Under the pieces are notes generated by a model. It did not search any database. It had not been told where the DNA came from and saw nothing but the letters and a program-made list of their open reading frames with translations. The position numbers and the translations under genes were made by a program. Below, one piece after another: positions 12,541 to 24,500 of a DNA stretch of 64,000 nucleotides. Numbering within the stretch: position 1 is the first letter of the stretch; every line of letters begins with the position of its first letter. Source of the DNA: Neodontobutis hainanensis (lineage: Eukaryota; Chordata; Actinopteri; Gobiiformes; Odontobutidae); contig JALDNG010000016.1 in NCBI GenBank assembly GCA_024349245.1, positions 4,700,001 to 4,764,000 of the forward strand. The letters run 5' to 3'.

Positions 12541-15500
12541 AACATTTGTTCAAATTAGTTAAGTATTGGTAATTACTCAATTCATCATTTACATGGTGTT
12601 AATCCTACATTAATAGCCACTATTAAGTTATAAACATTTTTATTAATGTTTTATTCTTGAATAATAAGCTCAAGTATTGTTTAATATACAAAGACTATAT
12701 TTTAGCATCTATAAATAGTTTATTTATTTATTCATAATTTATTACATATTTATTAATGTTTTTCTACTGCTCAATAACGCCGTCGTTATTTTACATTTTT
12801 GTATAGTGGTAACTGTTCTAGCTCATTTGTTTTTAATGTTGCAAAAATACACAAAAAAAGGCAGAGAAGAGTAGCCAATACATGGAGGGGGGTGCAACCT
12901 GACACATAAATGAAGGAGAAAACAAGGCAGCGCTTTCTGACAGCAGAGGTGAGAGGTCAGATGTAATCAGCACCTCTGTAATTCTTCTCAGCAAGTCAAT
13001 TCTCTGTTTGTTTGTTTTTAATATTCTCTCCTCTGCCCACCAGTGTGTGTGCGTGCGTGTGTTTGTCAAAGTCGGGAGGATGGACTGAGGAGCGAGCAGA
13101 TGAGAGGCTGACTATCAGATGGTATGTGAGTGCATTGTTGGCCTCCTTGCATCTTTAGTTCTTCAATTATTTTTTGAGCTACACTGCAACAAATTGTTGA
13201 GTTTTTATCTTTTGCATGAATGTTTGTGAAATAGAGGGGTTAAGAAGTATGATATTTGGTTTAAAAATACCAAGCCATGGTCATTTTTTTTTTATTTGCC
13301 TTCTTGCATTCTTGCTCCCTACTCATCTTTCTGGATCTGCCAATCATTCTGGTTGCCATGGCAAAGATATGCTTTGCATTAACATGGAAATAAAACATTA
13401 GGTATGCTTGAGTTTGTATGTTTGCCATATGGCATACGTTATGTCCCATCCAGTGTGTCTGGTGTTTTTGAATGATGAGCTAACTCTTCTGTGTCTATGA
13501 GCGGGTTGGCACTGTCCCAGCTGCGTGGGTCACTCTGTCACGTACACACACCAAAATCCACAGCTGTTATTAAGACGCACAGCTGACTCCATACGTCCCG
13601 TATGACCATCACAGTAGACTAACCAGCCCGTTCTCCCGGGTCACACAGCTGGCTCCTAACATGTGTGTGTCTGGTTGTGTGCTTTTGCGCTGAGCAGTCA
13701 GAGAGCAGCGTGGAGGAAACAACAGTGCTGATAATTGGACATGTCCGTCGGAAAACAAGTGCTGTCCCCTCCCTACGGTGGAGCTATAAACATGTAAATG
13801 AGAACAACGCCACTCTCAGCACTTTGTCCACGCCCTCCATTCCTCCACTCATCACTACGTTCCCGCTGCAATCAGCCTCTTGCTGAGAGTATGCTCTGCT
13901 GGTAGAGACATGGACTTAATATCAAGGCAGGGGGCTGTGAATGGTGATTATAATTCTGTATATGAAGGACATCAGAAAGGTGATGGCCAACTTATGCTTA
14001 AACAAAAATAAAACATCTTGTTTTATTTTTTATTTTATAAAGTATATTTGTGAAGGTTACAGAAGAGTGAGGTCTGGGTTAGTGGTTCAAGAAGGGCTTC
14101 CAACCATGTTATTGTGAGCAGGAGCCCCAGAAATGTCTGTTTCCAAAGCAATACACTTAATCTGCTTCTATTAGTAAATACTCAAGGTAAGTATAGGTAG
14201 TTAAAGAGCATTTGAGTCATGATAATGCATTTAAGATCCATCTCTTGTTAAACAACTTTGCAATTTCCAGACAAACACATAGATCTACGTACACTTTGAT
14301 TTATACAAAATAAAAAGTATTATTATAATATATATTTTTTTTGGGGGGGACAGGAAAACCATAGCAAAACACCTTTGCAAACACCCAGTCAGTTTGTGTT
14401 GTGTTTATCTTTTTGTCATTTAGCAGTCTTTCATCGAGTCTATCAAGCAGTTAGTCGCAGAGTGTTTCGGAGTCAGTCATTTATCTTCCTGCTCCGATAA
14501 TAGGCAGTATTAGACTAAGTATTGTTGACTAGCTGTGCAAGTAGCACTGTTGCATTTAGACAGAAAAGCTTCCATCAGGATCCATACAACACCTGCAATT
14601 GTGGCGTCTGGGGGGCCACGGAAAAGGTAATTTGAGCAAAAGAAAATGACACCTTGGCAAAAAAAGAAGATAAAGCAATGAAAAAAGAGAAAGCCGGTAG
14701 AAAGAGATGAAGCAAAAAATACATGGTGATTTACGCAAAAGTCCAAATGACAGGGAATTGGCCACAGACACCTGACTGTGTTATTATATCACCATCAACA
14801 ACGGCGTGCTCCTCTGCCAGGGGGAAAGTCAGTGAGAGGCAGGAAAGAAAAGCAAAATGAAAAAAATAAAATCCACCAAGATCTCCCCGGCACAAACAAA
14901 ACACCCCAAACAAGCGTATTTTCTTGTGGCTCGTGTGGCGAATGCGAGGCTATCAATTCATCCTCCCTGGGGTGTTTTTTAAACGCCACCATTGTTCGGC
15001 GCTCATTGTTGTGGTATTGTTTGTCAGGGTCCAGGCGGGGCCACGCAGAGGAGGTGGTATCAAGAAGAAGAAGGGACAATTTGATGGATGTTTGTTGATA
15101 TCTAGACCACTAGGGCTCTGATTGCCTAACATTAAACCAGCAATAACAGGCCAATCATCCCACTTACACCTCCACACGCCAAGAGACCGAATTGAATCAA
15201 ACTAGCTTTTCTCACTGTCACTTTCTCACTCATCCTCTCTCTCTGTCTCCCAGTCAATTCTTTGCTCTTTTCTCCTCTCCGCTGACATGCTTATTAGCTG
15301 ATATTGATCCAGGCTGGTCAATTGTCAGCTCCTCTCATCCGCATCGTATTGACGGCATAATCAGTGAGAGAGGGATGGAGGGAGCAACAGAGAGAGAGAG
15401 ATGGGGGTGAAGATGATAGGCAGATGAAATTTTCTGTCAGTGGGTAAATTATTGGCTGCTCCCTTGTTGGCCTACGAAGCTGCTCAAACCTCCTGAACAC

Positions 15501-15911
15501 AGACACATGGTAAAATTGGGTGCTTTTGTGAATTCTGATTGAAGATAGTGAAACTCATTGGAAGTTAATTGATTTAAGATTAGAATCTGATTTGGGACGT
15601 CCTTTAATGTTTTTTAACATTCATTAGGCATTGTAATGTGTGGCAACTTTATCACACTTGTACCACAAATGTATATACCTGTCTCCTGTGGCAAACTATA
15701 GCATTATGCCTCCAGCTCAGAAATTGTTAATTAGGTCTGACCAACCCAAGACTTACCTCCTACTTTAGCAAAGAGCACCAAAAAGTTCCATCAGCACAAC
15801 AAGATGGCCCATTGCAAAAGTTGCAATTATACGTACATAGAGTAAAAATGCTTTGACAGTTTCTCCGTGCCATCACTACGGATGTGTTGTTGCCATAGAT
15901 TGTAATTAAAC
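12541..15911. other. Non-coding DNA, presumed upstream camkmt intron
   Basis: No coding exon found. The tract includes an RFX-type X-box near 13352 (separate entry) and a long GC-balanced, non-repetitive region at about 14500-15130. The latter is crossed by several overlapping open frames on both strands, but none has a recognisable domain. Confidence 0.5.
13352..13365. promoter_or_regulatory. RFX X-box-like palindrome
   Basis: GTTGCCATGGCAAA matches the RFX X-box (GTTGCCATGGCAAC) at all but the last base. Ten bases further on lies CTTTGCATTAACAT, close to a POU octamer. X-boxes are among the motifs most often seen in vertebrate conserved non-coding elements (general knowledge). Function here is unproven. 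Confidence 0.4.
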
Positions 15912-16054
15912 ATGGATGTAATCCGCCCATTGGTCCCCTATTTACCGATATTGGCGTTACGAAAGGGCAATAAAATGGCTTTTCCGCTTTTACTCCATAG
16001 TAAAACAATAGTTTTTGTTAGCATTAACGGAAATATTAATCAATAACCCCCCCT
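15912..16054 (+). repeat. Unclassified dispersed repeat, copy 1
   Basis: About 140 bases starting ATGGATGTAATCCGCCCATT recur near 61721-61874 with few differences. Shared blocks include TTGGTCCCCTATTTAC, GAAAGGGCAATAAAATGGC and CATAGTAAAACAATAGTTTT, and both copies end near a C-rich run. This copy lacks about 14 bases (GGTTACATCCGGG-like) present in the other. I do not recognise the family. Confidence 0.75.
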
Positions 16055-18985
16055 AACGCTATTGGGTTTAGGAGCATCCATGTTAGAGGCTTGGTTGTTG
16101 CATACATTTTAAAGATTGAGACAGAAGTTTTGCCCCAGAAAACTTTTCAGGTCAGAGACTTAATTCACCTATATACAGATTAAAGTGCAGTGACAGGACA
16201 CTAATGTACCCAGGCAATGTGTGTACTCTGTGGCTGTTCATTTGTCTGCATATGAGCGTTATTTCTGTATACTGAGTGTCTCATTTATTTAGCTTTGTTT
16301 GTCTAAAAAGTAGGTTTGGATGTGTCTTGGAGGCCCAACTGTTGTCTGTGTTTCCGCTGTGTGATTGGTTCATTAGAAAATGAAGTCTTATTTGATAAGT
16401 GGAGTGTCACGTCACATATGCCACTCCTGTTGTGACTGTGCCCTGGCCCTGTGGAGGCTCCCCTGACTCCCCTGCCTCGCTGCCCAGCTTCAGGGCTCCA
16501 TCTCTGGGGAGAGAAGCAGCTGGCATGGCCCCTCTTGTCGCTGGAGGGCTGGTGCCCATGTCGCATCCTCCCCAGCGCACAAACACACACTGCTCTTTCT
16601 GCACATTAAGTTTTAATCAGGCACTTAGCCGGGCATCTGTTACGGCTCTGTCCGTGTGGCGTGTTAAGGACCTGTCGCTGCGGGTTACGGGCCTAACAGA
16701 TCCCAGGACTGATAGACCCCTGTCCCACTTTGAAGCTAAGGTCACATTTTCAGTTCTATTCATTCACTGTAGTTTCTCAGAGCATTGCACTACAAAAGAA
16801 AAAAGCAAGTTCAACTGACCCTCTTCCTGAGGAGCTTTATCATTTAAAAAGCAAACCATTATTTTACTTTATTATCAGTAAAATTGTGCAAGGACAAGAA
16901 AACACTGTGTATGATACTGTATGTTATAAAGCTTAAATTGTAAAGTTATGAGATATACTTTCAGATTGTTTCAGCCTTTGGTTTCACAAGAGATACTTTT
17001 TACATTACATTATTTCCCCAAGATCTGTTCATCATAAGACAATATGTAATAAACATATAGCATAGACTCATCATATGTCCTTGTGTAAACATGACTTTAG
17101 GTATTATAAACACATACTTGTTGGCCTTCAAACACTTGAGAGGCATAATCTGATTTATATAGGTCTAGATATATAACATCTTTACTGCGTGTTTAAATTT
17201 GAACTAGATTTATGTTGACTTTTAATGCTACTGATGCAGGATAAGCTCACCATATTTGCCAAATAATATGATTGATAGCACCTTTCTAGCTATTTAAAAA
17301 ATACACTTTGATGGAGGTAGCTTTCTCAGCCTGTAACCTCAGTGTCCCATCATAGACTGATCATTCTGGCTATATTTAACTGATAGATGAATGGATAACA
17401 TTTACTCCAGATTGACACACAGAAGTACATCATAAGCATTCACAAGCTAGGCAGTTTTGTTATCAACACTGCTTAAAAATTACTGCTTTTTTTAATTACA
17501 TGGACTCATTTAGAAACAGGGTTGGACAGAGAGAGATACAGGGGAGGGCACCTTGGTATATTTTAAACTGGTATTGAATGCTCAACCTTATTAGGTCAGT
17601 CAGAAGACAGTGAGTTAGCAGATGTGCCTAAATACATGTGCGTACTTATTTAATCGCTCAATATCCTAAATTCCACTCTGAGTAAAGTAACTCTGCCACA
17701 CTTCCTTGTCCTGAGCACACACACCGAGACACACACACACACTCTCCTGGGTTTTGAGGTGACAGTAACAATGACAGTTTGAGCATCGGTTAGTTTTTTT
17801 TTTCTGCGACAAGTAAAATTAGCAGTCTGGCAGCAAATCTTTTTATTTTATTTATTATTTTTTTTACCTGACTGCCTGTCCACTCTTTTGCTGCTCTGGT
17901 ACCGTTACTGGGTACACAGCGTTTCTCTCCTCTGTCAGACTCGGTGCACTGTCTGACGACTTAATAGCTCCCAGTGAGTGGATTTGAGCGTTCTGTGTGT
18001 GTTTACATGCACTTGTCACGGCTGTTATATTCATATGGTGATGTGGTGGTGCGTTGGCCTTGGGGTCGAGGAGTTCAGCTGTTTTTACATATTCAGAAAG
18101 TATACAACAAAGCTTGTTCCATTACACATTTACTGGAGTTGACTTCTGATTGAACTTTTAGATTCTCTTCTTCAAATAGTTTATTAATAATTCAGTTTTT
18201 ACTCTGAAAACCAACCAAATGGCAGTTGTTTATTCTAAAATTATTTCTCATATTAAATTTAGTTTGACTAGATGGTCACTTGCTCATTCCAGTACCCCAG
18301 AATTTAAGATCTTTATAAAAAAAAAGCATTGAAAATACTTGATAAAAACCTTGATCTCACCATCATGGCCTTGTTTTAAAAAAACACAAGTTATTGGACT
18401 TTCAATACATTATTAACTTAAAAACTATTTGTTTGATGTTTAAGGTACTATACATTCCCATGCACCTCCTCCATTGAGGGAACGTTAATCCACAAAGGAC
18501 TATGCAAGCTACCAGCAGAGGCAATGATACCTCACAGGTGCACCATGTTTGGTCAGACTGTACTGTCAGTTTGAGGTGGGAGCTTGTGGAATAGTTTACC
18601 ATTGGCATTGAGAGAAAGCCTCATGTACAATTATTTTAAAGCCCTAATCAGAATTGTACTCATTTGTAATTATTGTGAATGTATTTCAGTATAAAACCCA
18701 TTATTGTATGTTTTTGATGTGTGTGTGAGCAGCTTGTGACAGCGTAGGCTGTGCAGTAGGCTATTGTGAGTATTGTTTCTGTGCTGTGTGCATGTATAGG
18801 TGGGTGTGTTATGGATGGATGTGTTTTTAGATTAATTAAAATATATGTGTAATATATTGCATACACATATTGCTTTTATCTTGTGGGACAACGGCTATAA
18901 TCTAGCCTGAGGCTATAATCTGACATGTTTACATTCATGATCTGATGTTTCATGTCCATTAACATTTATAGCCTCGACCAATTAA
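16055..18985. other. Non-coding DNA, presumed upstream camkmt intron
   Basis: No exon supported. About 16390-16740 is unusually GC-rich and non-repetitive for this window and carries a 139-codon open frame (16399-16818) with no recognisable domain; it could be a conserved non-coding element. The rest is AT-rich with homopolymer T runs. Confidence 0.5.

Positions 18986-19026
<41 letters not shown>
18986..19026. repeat. (ATT)n microsatellite
   Basis: About 13 uninterrupted trinucleotide units. Confidence 0.95.
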
Positions 19027-19027
<1 letters not shown>

Positions 19028-20873
19028 GTAAAACATCTCAAAATAAAAAAAAAGATGGGGTTCTGCAAAACCTTGAGTAATTTACTCAACTCAACAGTTT
19101 ATGGAAACACAATTTGCATTTTGCTTCCAGCTACGTTTCATAATTTTTTTTTAATTCACTTCATATTTCATTCAAACACAACCTTTATGGCTAAAACTTA
19201 TTAAATATTACAAAGACTTAATATTCATTGCTGCTAATAGCACACCCACTAATGCCATGGCAACAAAATGCTTGATTTATTTATTTATTTACCTATGGTA
19301 TTGCAGCTCAAGGTTACATTATATGTATAGTTTGAACTGCTTACGATGACATTGGTCTGCTTCTATATTTGAAAAGTCTGTTGAATGTTTTCTGTGCTGT
19401 TTCACCTCTTTTTTTGTCCTCCATTGTTGCGCTTGCAGCTAACCTGCATAGCCACGGGGCTTGGGGACTTTATCTTGACACCGGAGCAGCAATCACAGGC
19501 CGGGAGATTGAGTACTGTTTATTTTGTGTCAATGTGTCCGCTACGACCCGAGGGCCAGAATGCAAACACACACACAGTCTTGCTCACTCAATCACCATCC
19601 GACTCTGTTTAAAATGAACGGATGATATCTGGCCTTTCACTATTCACATCTGTGTTTCTGGCACTCCTTCTCTCAGCAGTGTGACGCTTAATCTCAATGT
19701 CGCTCTGTTTTGACTGATATGAGGAAGCACCAATGCATTTTTATTCTCTATCTTATATTGCTTTTCTATTCAAGACCATGTGGGCCTTTTTTGTTTGTGT
19801 ATACTCTAAAATTCAAAATCCAACATTTTTCTTTTTTAATTTATTTACTTTACAGTCACTTTTGGATTCAATAGTCTCACTAACTAAGCAGTACTATGTG
19901 TATATGTTGGAGGCCACTAAACCAATGATAAACCTGGACTGATTGACAGCTGACATTGTCCCTGTCCCTGTTGGTAGCTCATGGCAACAAATTGGTCTTG
20001 TTGGGTGATGATGGGGTGACTGGTGCTTTACAGTGCAAGTGTGACGGAGAGAGAACTCATCCCTCCCACTCAATTACTGACCTAGACTGTATGTATGTAT
20101 GTGTGTGTGCCTCCCTTCCATCCATCTCCAGGCTTTGACAGTTAACTATTGTCTGCCTGTGGCTGTCACTGATGTCACTTATCACAAAGTCAGTTCGTCC
20201 CAACCCAATCACCACACAGAATAATTCAGCCCCAGCGCTGTACATCATGCCTGATTATTAGCACAATGGCTTAAATATGATTTGTGTCATCTGTCATTTA
20301 AACAGCTCCAGGAAATGCAAAGTATTTTGCACTAATTTTCCTGTGGCCTTTGCGATCTTTGAAGCCATTTAAATAATGCATTTGAGGACCCAGACAAGCA
20401 GGCTTGTTATTTTATATCATGGCGTGTAACTTTTCCATTTAGAAAAAAAGGCATCGCGCACCGGAGGTATTTCTCTTGAGGTGCTGATGTAGAAGGAACA
20501 ACTCTTAATATTCAACAAAACATTGTACACTTCTCCATATGTTAAGTATTGTGAAACAACATGTGTATAGCTTTCTTATTTCATTGTAAGCATTGTAGCT
20601 CTGATTTGATTGTCACAGCTGACGTGATATGAGCATTACCAAGTGAGCCACCTTATAATATTTGTGAGGTTGTTATTGTGGTGATATTGAGTAATATGAA
20701 AAAATGTGATCCCTTGCTAATTCTTAAACTGAACCTTCTTTTTCTAAACAAATTGGTTGCATTTGCATTTGAACAATAGCAACAGTAATGAGGCAGAAAA
20801 TGAGGATAATAAAGTAAATGCCCCAAAATCAGGAATTTCCCTGAGAAACCAACTTATAAACTAAGTATAACCC

Positions 20874-21127
20874 AATAATAATAATCTTTATTTTTATATA
20901 GCGCTTTTCCACCTACTGTAGTAGGCACTCAAAGCGCTTTACACACATTAAACTATTACCAGTGTTACAGAACTTCACTGGAGGCAATGTAGGTTAAGTG
21001 TCTTGCCCAAGGACACAACGACAGTATGCGGGGAGAGTGGGATGTTATGATGTTTCGAGCGGGGATCGAGCCGCCCACCCGCCGGTAGAAGGATGGCCGC
21101 TCTACCCACTGAGCTATACTGCCGCCC
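20874..21127 (-). mobile_element. tRNA-derived SINE, near full length
   Basis: On the - strand the element begins with a tRNA-like head: an A box (TAGCTCAGTGGGTAGAG, complement of 21101-21117) and a B box (GGCTCGATCCC, 21062-21072). A core CTTGGGCAAGACACTTAACC resembles the conserved core of MIR/CORE-SINEs. The 3' tail AAAGCGCTATATAAAAATAA runs into ATT repeats. Head, core, tail and simple-repeat end are all present in about 250 bases. It is not a functional tRNA gene. Membership of the CORE-SINE superfamily is inferred from the core match. Confidence 0.8.
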
Positions 21128-21202
21128 TTATAACTATAATCCAAGCCCATAAATTAAGTCTCAGATATGAAATCATAGAAAATAGTGTGTATCTTAATGA
21201 TT

Positions 21203-21520
21203 TGGACTTCTAGGTGAAGACATTTTGTCTCTAATTCCAAAATACTTTATCAATTCTGAGATTAGCTGGTAAGAGAGCTGAGTTTATATCTCTAGAAGGA
21301 GGGGTTTGACCTGAAACTAACTGTGATTGGATCGGCTGTTCTGGTTTCATAGTTGTGAGCTATGAAAGGACAGACTCAGGTGAGTCGTTAGTGACAACAA
21401 TGGCTTCCTTCACGCCCCTCTTAAAACCAACTGGCCTGGTTTATAAAGGCGTGAACCTTGTATCAGTTGAACTCAGAATTGATAAAGTTTCTTGGAATTA
21501 AAGACAAAAGTGTCCAGATG
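21203..21520. mobile_element. MITE-like element with long inverted repeats
   Basis: The left arm (about 21211-21260) and right arm (about 21472-21516) are inverted complements over roughly 45 bases with few mismatches, sharing blocks such as TTTGTCTCTAATTCCAA and ACTTTATCAATTCTGAG. The 210-base middle has no open frame of note. The flank TGGACTTCTAGGTGAAGAC is known to me from a widespread teleost repeat. A related fragment sits at 61619-61703. Non-autonomous DNA transposon is the best reading; superfamily unknown. Confidence 0.7.
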
Positions 21521-24500
21521 CTTTTGCTTTAACCTTTTCTTCAAGATGAGCTGAATAACTGAGAACCTTCACAGAAATGTTTTGGATGCTTTGTGCACCT
21601 CCCAAAAGGATGCAGTTGAAATGGTCCGACAGCTAAATTTAGAATAAATCCTATTATTTTATTGGGTTTTGAGTCCCATTTTTTGACATTGTACAATAAG
21701 ATTGCTTTCAGTAATCACAAATCTTCAAGGATATCGCTTGTGGAATTATTTTAGAAATGTGTTCCCATGTGTGTTTTCTTTGGGAGAGAATAACATAATT
21801 ATGACAATATCTTTCCTCACAGTGGCTTTATTGATGATGAAGTGGTGAGCATTTGGCCTCAAGTGAACACATGAACAGAGACCTACACAGAAGAAGGTTG
21901 TGCAGTACAATAAGCAGTTTATAGAAGAGGTAGGTCCATTGTGATTCAACATGGGTGTATAGCTGTCTTTTGTCACGGATCACAATGGACACTCTCTGTG
22001 AACTTTCTGTATTTTATTTTGGGCTTGACAGATTTTAGTTTAGCCTGTAACCACAGTCCAGTCTGTGTGAGTTTGAATACCATTGTTGTTTCTCACATCT
22101 CCTAAGCAATAACCTCCAGCCTTAGTCCCCATCAGTGGGTCCTTTCCCCCAGTGAAGGCCCTCCCTGCCTGGACATTTGAAAAGAGACATGGGGGAAATG
22201 AGGAAATGACCCATGCTTAGCCACACAACATGCTAGCTGTGTGCAGACAATCAGCATAGCATTATCAGGATGGCTGAATAGAGCCATCATGGCTGCCTTT
22301 CCCCAGGGAGCCAGTGATCTGCCTATGGGCTTTATGAAAAGTGGAGTTCCTGCAGAGCCGCTGAGGGCCAGAATGAAGGCCGGTGTGGCCCCAGACACTC
22401 CCCCGAGTTGCGGAGGGGCAGGTGAGGTCTGTCTCCTTTCTTTGGCTTCTTTTTCTCCACTTAATTCCTGTCCTTTTACCTTCTATGTAGCACTTTTTCC
22501 CTGCAAACTTTTGTAAAGAATATAGAAGGAACTAGAATCTACTTAAATGTGTCATAGGTTTGTGCATCCTGTGGGATATATCATATAATTTATTTGCACA
22601 TAATGACATTCCTGGCATGGCAGTGTAGACAGTGTGGCATTCTCCAAAACAAAACCTACAATACGGCTTTAGCATCGATAGTCAAATGTAACCCCACAAT
22701 TTGGCTGGTTTATGCAGCACGTGCACAACTTAGTGTTTCAGTTCTGCAAAGTCAAATTAAGTATACACCTGAATGTTAAAATGCATGAAAGTATAGGAAA
22801 ACAGCAAACATTTTTAAGAATGTAAGAATACTTAATTTTACATCAGCATCTTGATTCCTTTTTCCCTAAAGGTAAAAAAACATGTTTGCAGTCCTCATCA
22901 TGTAGCCTTCTTGACTGATTTCAAAGCTCATTGCAAAGAAGAAAAAAAGAAAAAAATCAAATGGCCAATTAATAAAAGGGATCAATTTAAAGCACCATTG
23001 TGCACAAAATATTATATTTATTTCACAACATCAGCTGTAAAATGTTCAAGTCAGTCTAGTTTTAGTGGTTATTTATGGGCATAATCATGTCAGCAAATTG
23101 TTGTTAAAAATTCTTATCAGTTTTAAATACGTATCTGTGTGTTTTTGTCTTTGACCTTTCTCTTGCTCCTTGTGCTTGTCTTCCCCATCTCTCACGCTGC
23201 CCAAGTATCATTTTGGAAAGTCCTTGGAGAGAAAAGTAGAGGATCGTTTAGAAGGCCGATGGGGCTAAATGGCCTTTGGTTGGCCCTTAGGGTGTGCTCC
23301 GCTGGCATCTGTGGGTGCTCTTTGTCCCGGGCTTTCACTGTGATTAGAGCATTTGAGTTAACAATTCACTTAAGACCCTATTTCTATTCCCTGCCTCTTG
23401 GCTTTCCTCTCTGTCTTTCTTTCATTCTCAAAAGAAATCCACATTGTTCATCAGCCCACAGTCCTCTGGCTCTCTCTCACACTCTGAGGGTATGTTACCT
23501 GCTCCTGTAATGCAGTTAAGCTCAGCTAGAAGCTTTTCCCCATAATGCCACTTAATTCCCCATGTGGCAGACAGAACAGAGAGTCAGACAGTGGTCACAG
23601 AGTGGTTATGATGGTCAGACAGTGAAGGGGGAGGAGTAAGGACAGTGGGCATTGTGGCTTGTGGGCACTAGTCAGTGACAAGTTGGATAATAAGTACTGG
23701 ATCATTGCTTTACATAAGAGTCTGTTGTAAAGTATGATGCATATTGAGAAAGTCCTTACATCATTGAAGAAAGCCTCACACTGTTGATCATGTGTGCATT
23801 TCAAGTACTCCTCATCTTCTCAGAAATCTTACACAAAATGATGAAGTTTTTCTAATCATTATGGTAAGGCCATGAATTATGGGGTATTTTTTACACATTT
23901 GTGAACATAATAAAATTTGTAAATAAAATTCTAATATTCAGGCAAGAAAGAGTTTTTGTTTGCAACAAAGTAAAATTTTTTACTACTTTTTACTACTCTT
24001 CTTTTAAAGATGCAGAATGAACACTATGTATGCTCAGGTCATTGGATTTATGTTGCTTGCATTTCCACCATCTCTTGTCACGAGCATGCATGTGAGTAAA
24101 TGAAAAAGATGTGTCAAAAGGTAGAATGTAGTGAATAAGGAAAGAAGGACGACGCTAAGAAGAAGGAAGAGGCAGACATTGCTCCTGGGTTAGTGCTCTA
24201 AAATGGAGTGCTAAAATCATTTCAGCTCAGATAAAGCTGTGGCCACTGCCAGGCAGCCCCAGGATATCTGCCCTGCTCATCTGCCTCTCCAATGAAACGC
24301 CTGCACAAGGAGTGCCGTGGGCAGCACACACACATACAGACACACATGCAAATGTCCACACAGACACTAACCTGCTCTGAAACACACATAGGAACCATGT
24401 ATCACAAGTGCACACACTCACTGTGCTCCCTTGGCAACTTTTCACAGTTTAGTTTATTTCAGATGGAGCCATGGGCTTTGCTTCTTCATAAGGACTGCTC

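Noticed and set aside
20999..21127. Possible tRNA gene on the - strand (A and B boxes)
   Set aside because: The boxes belong to a SINE head with core and retroposon tail; the expected cloverleaf is not completed. The same applies to the copy near 29020-29071.
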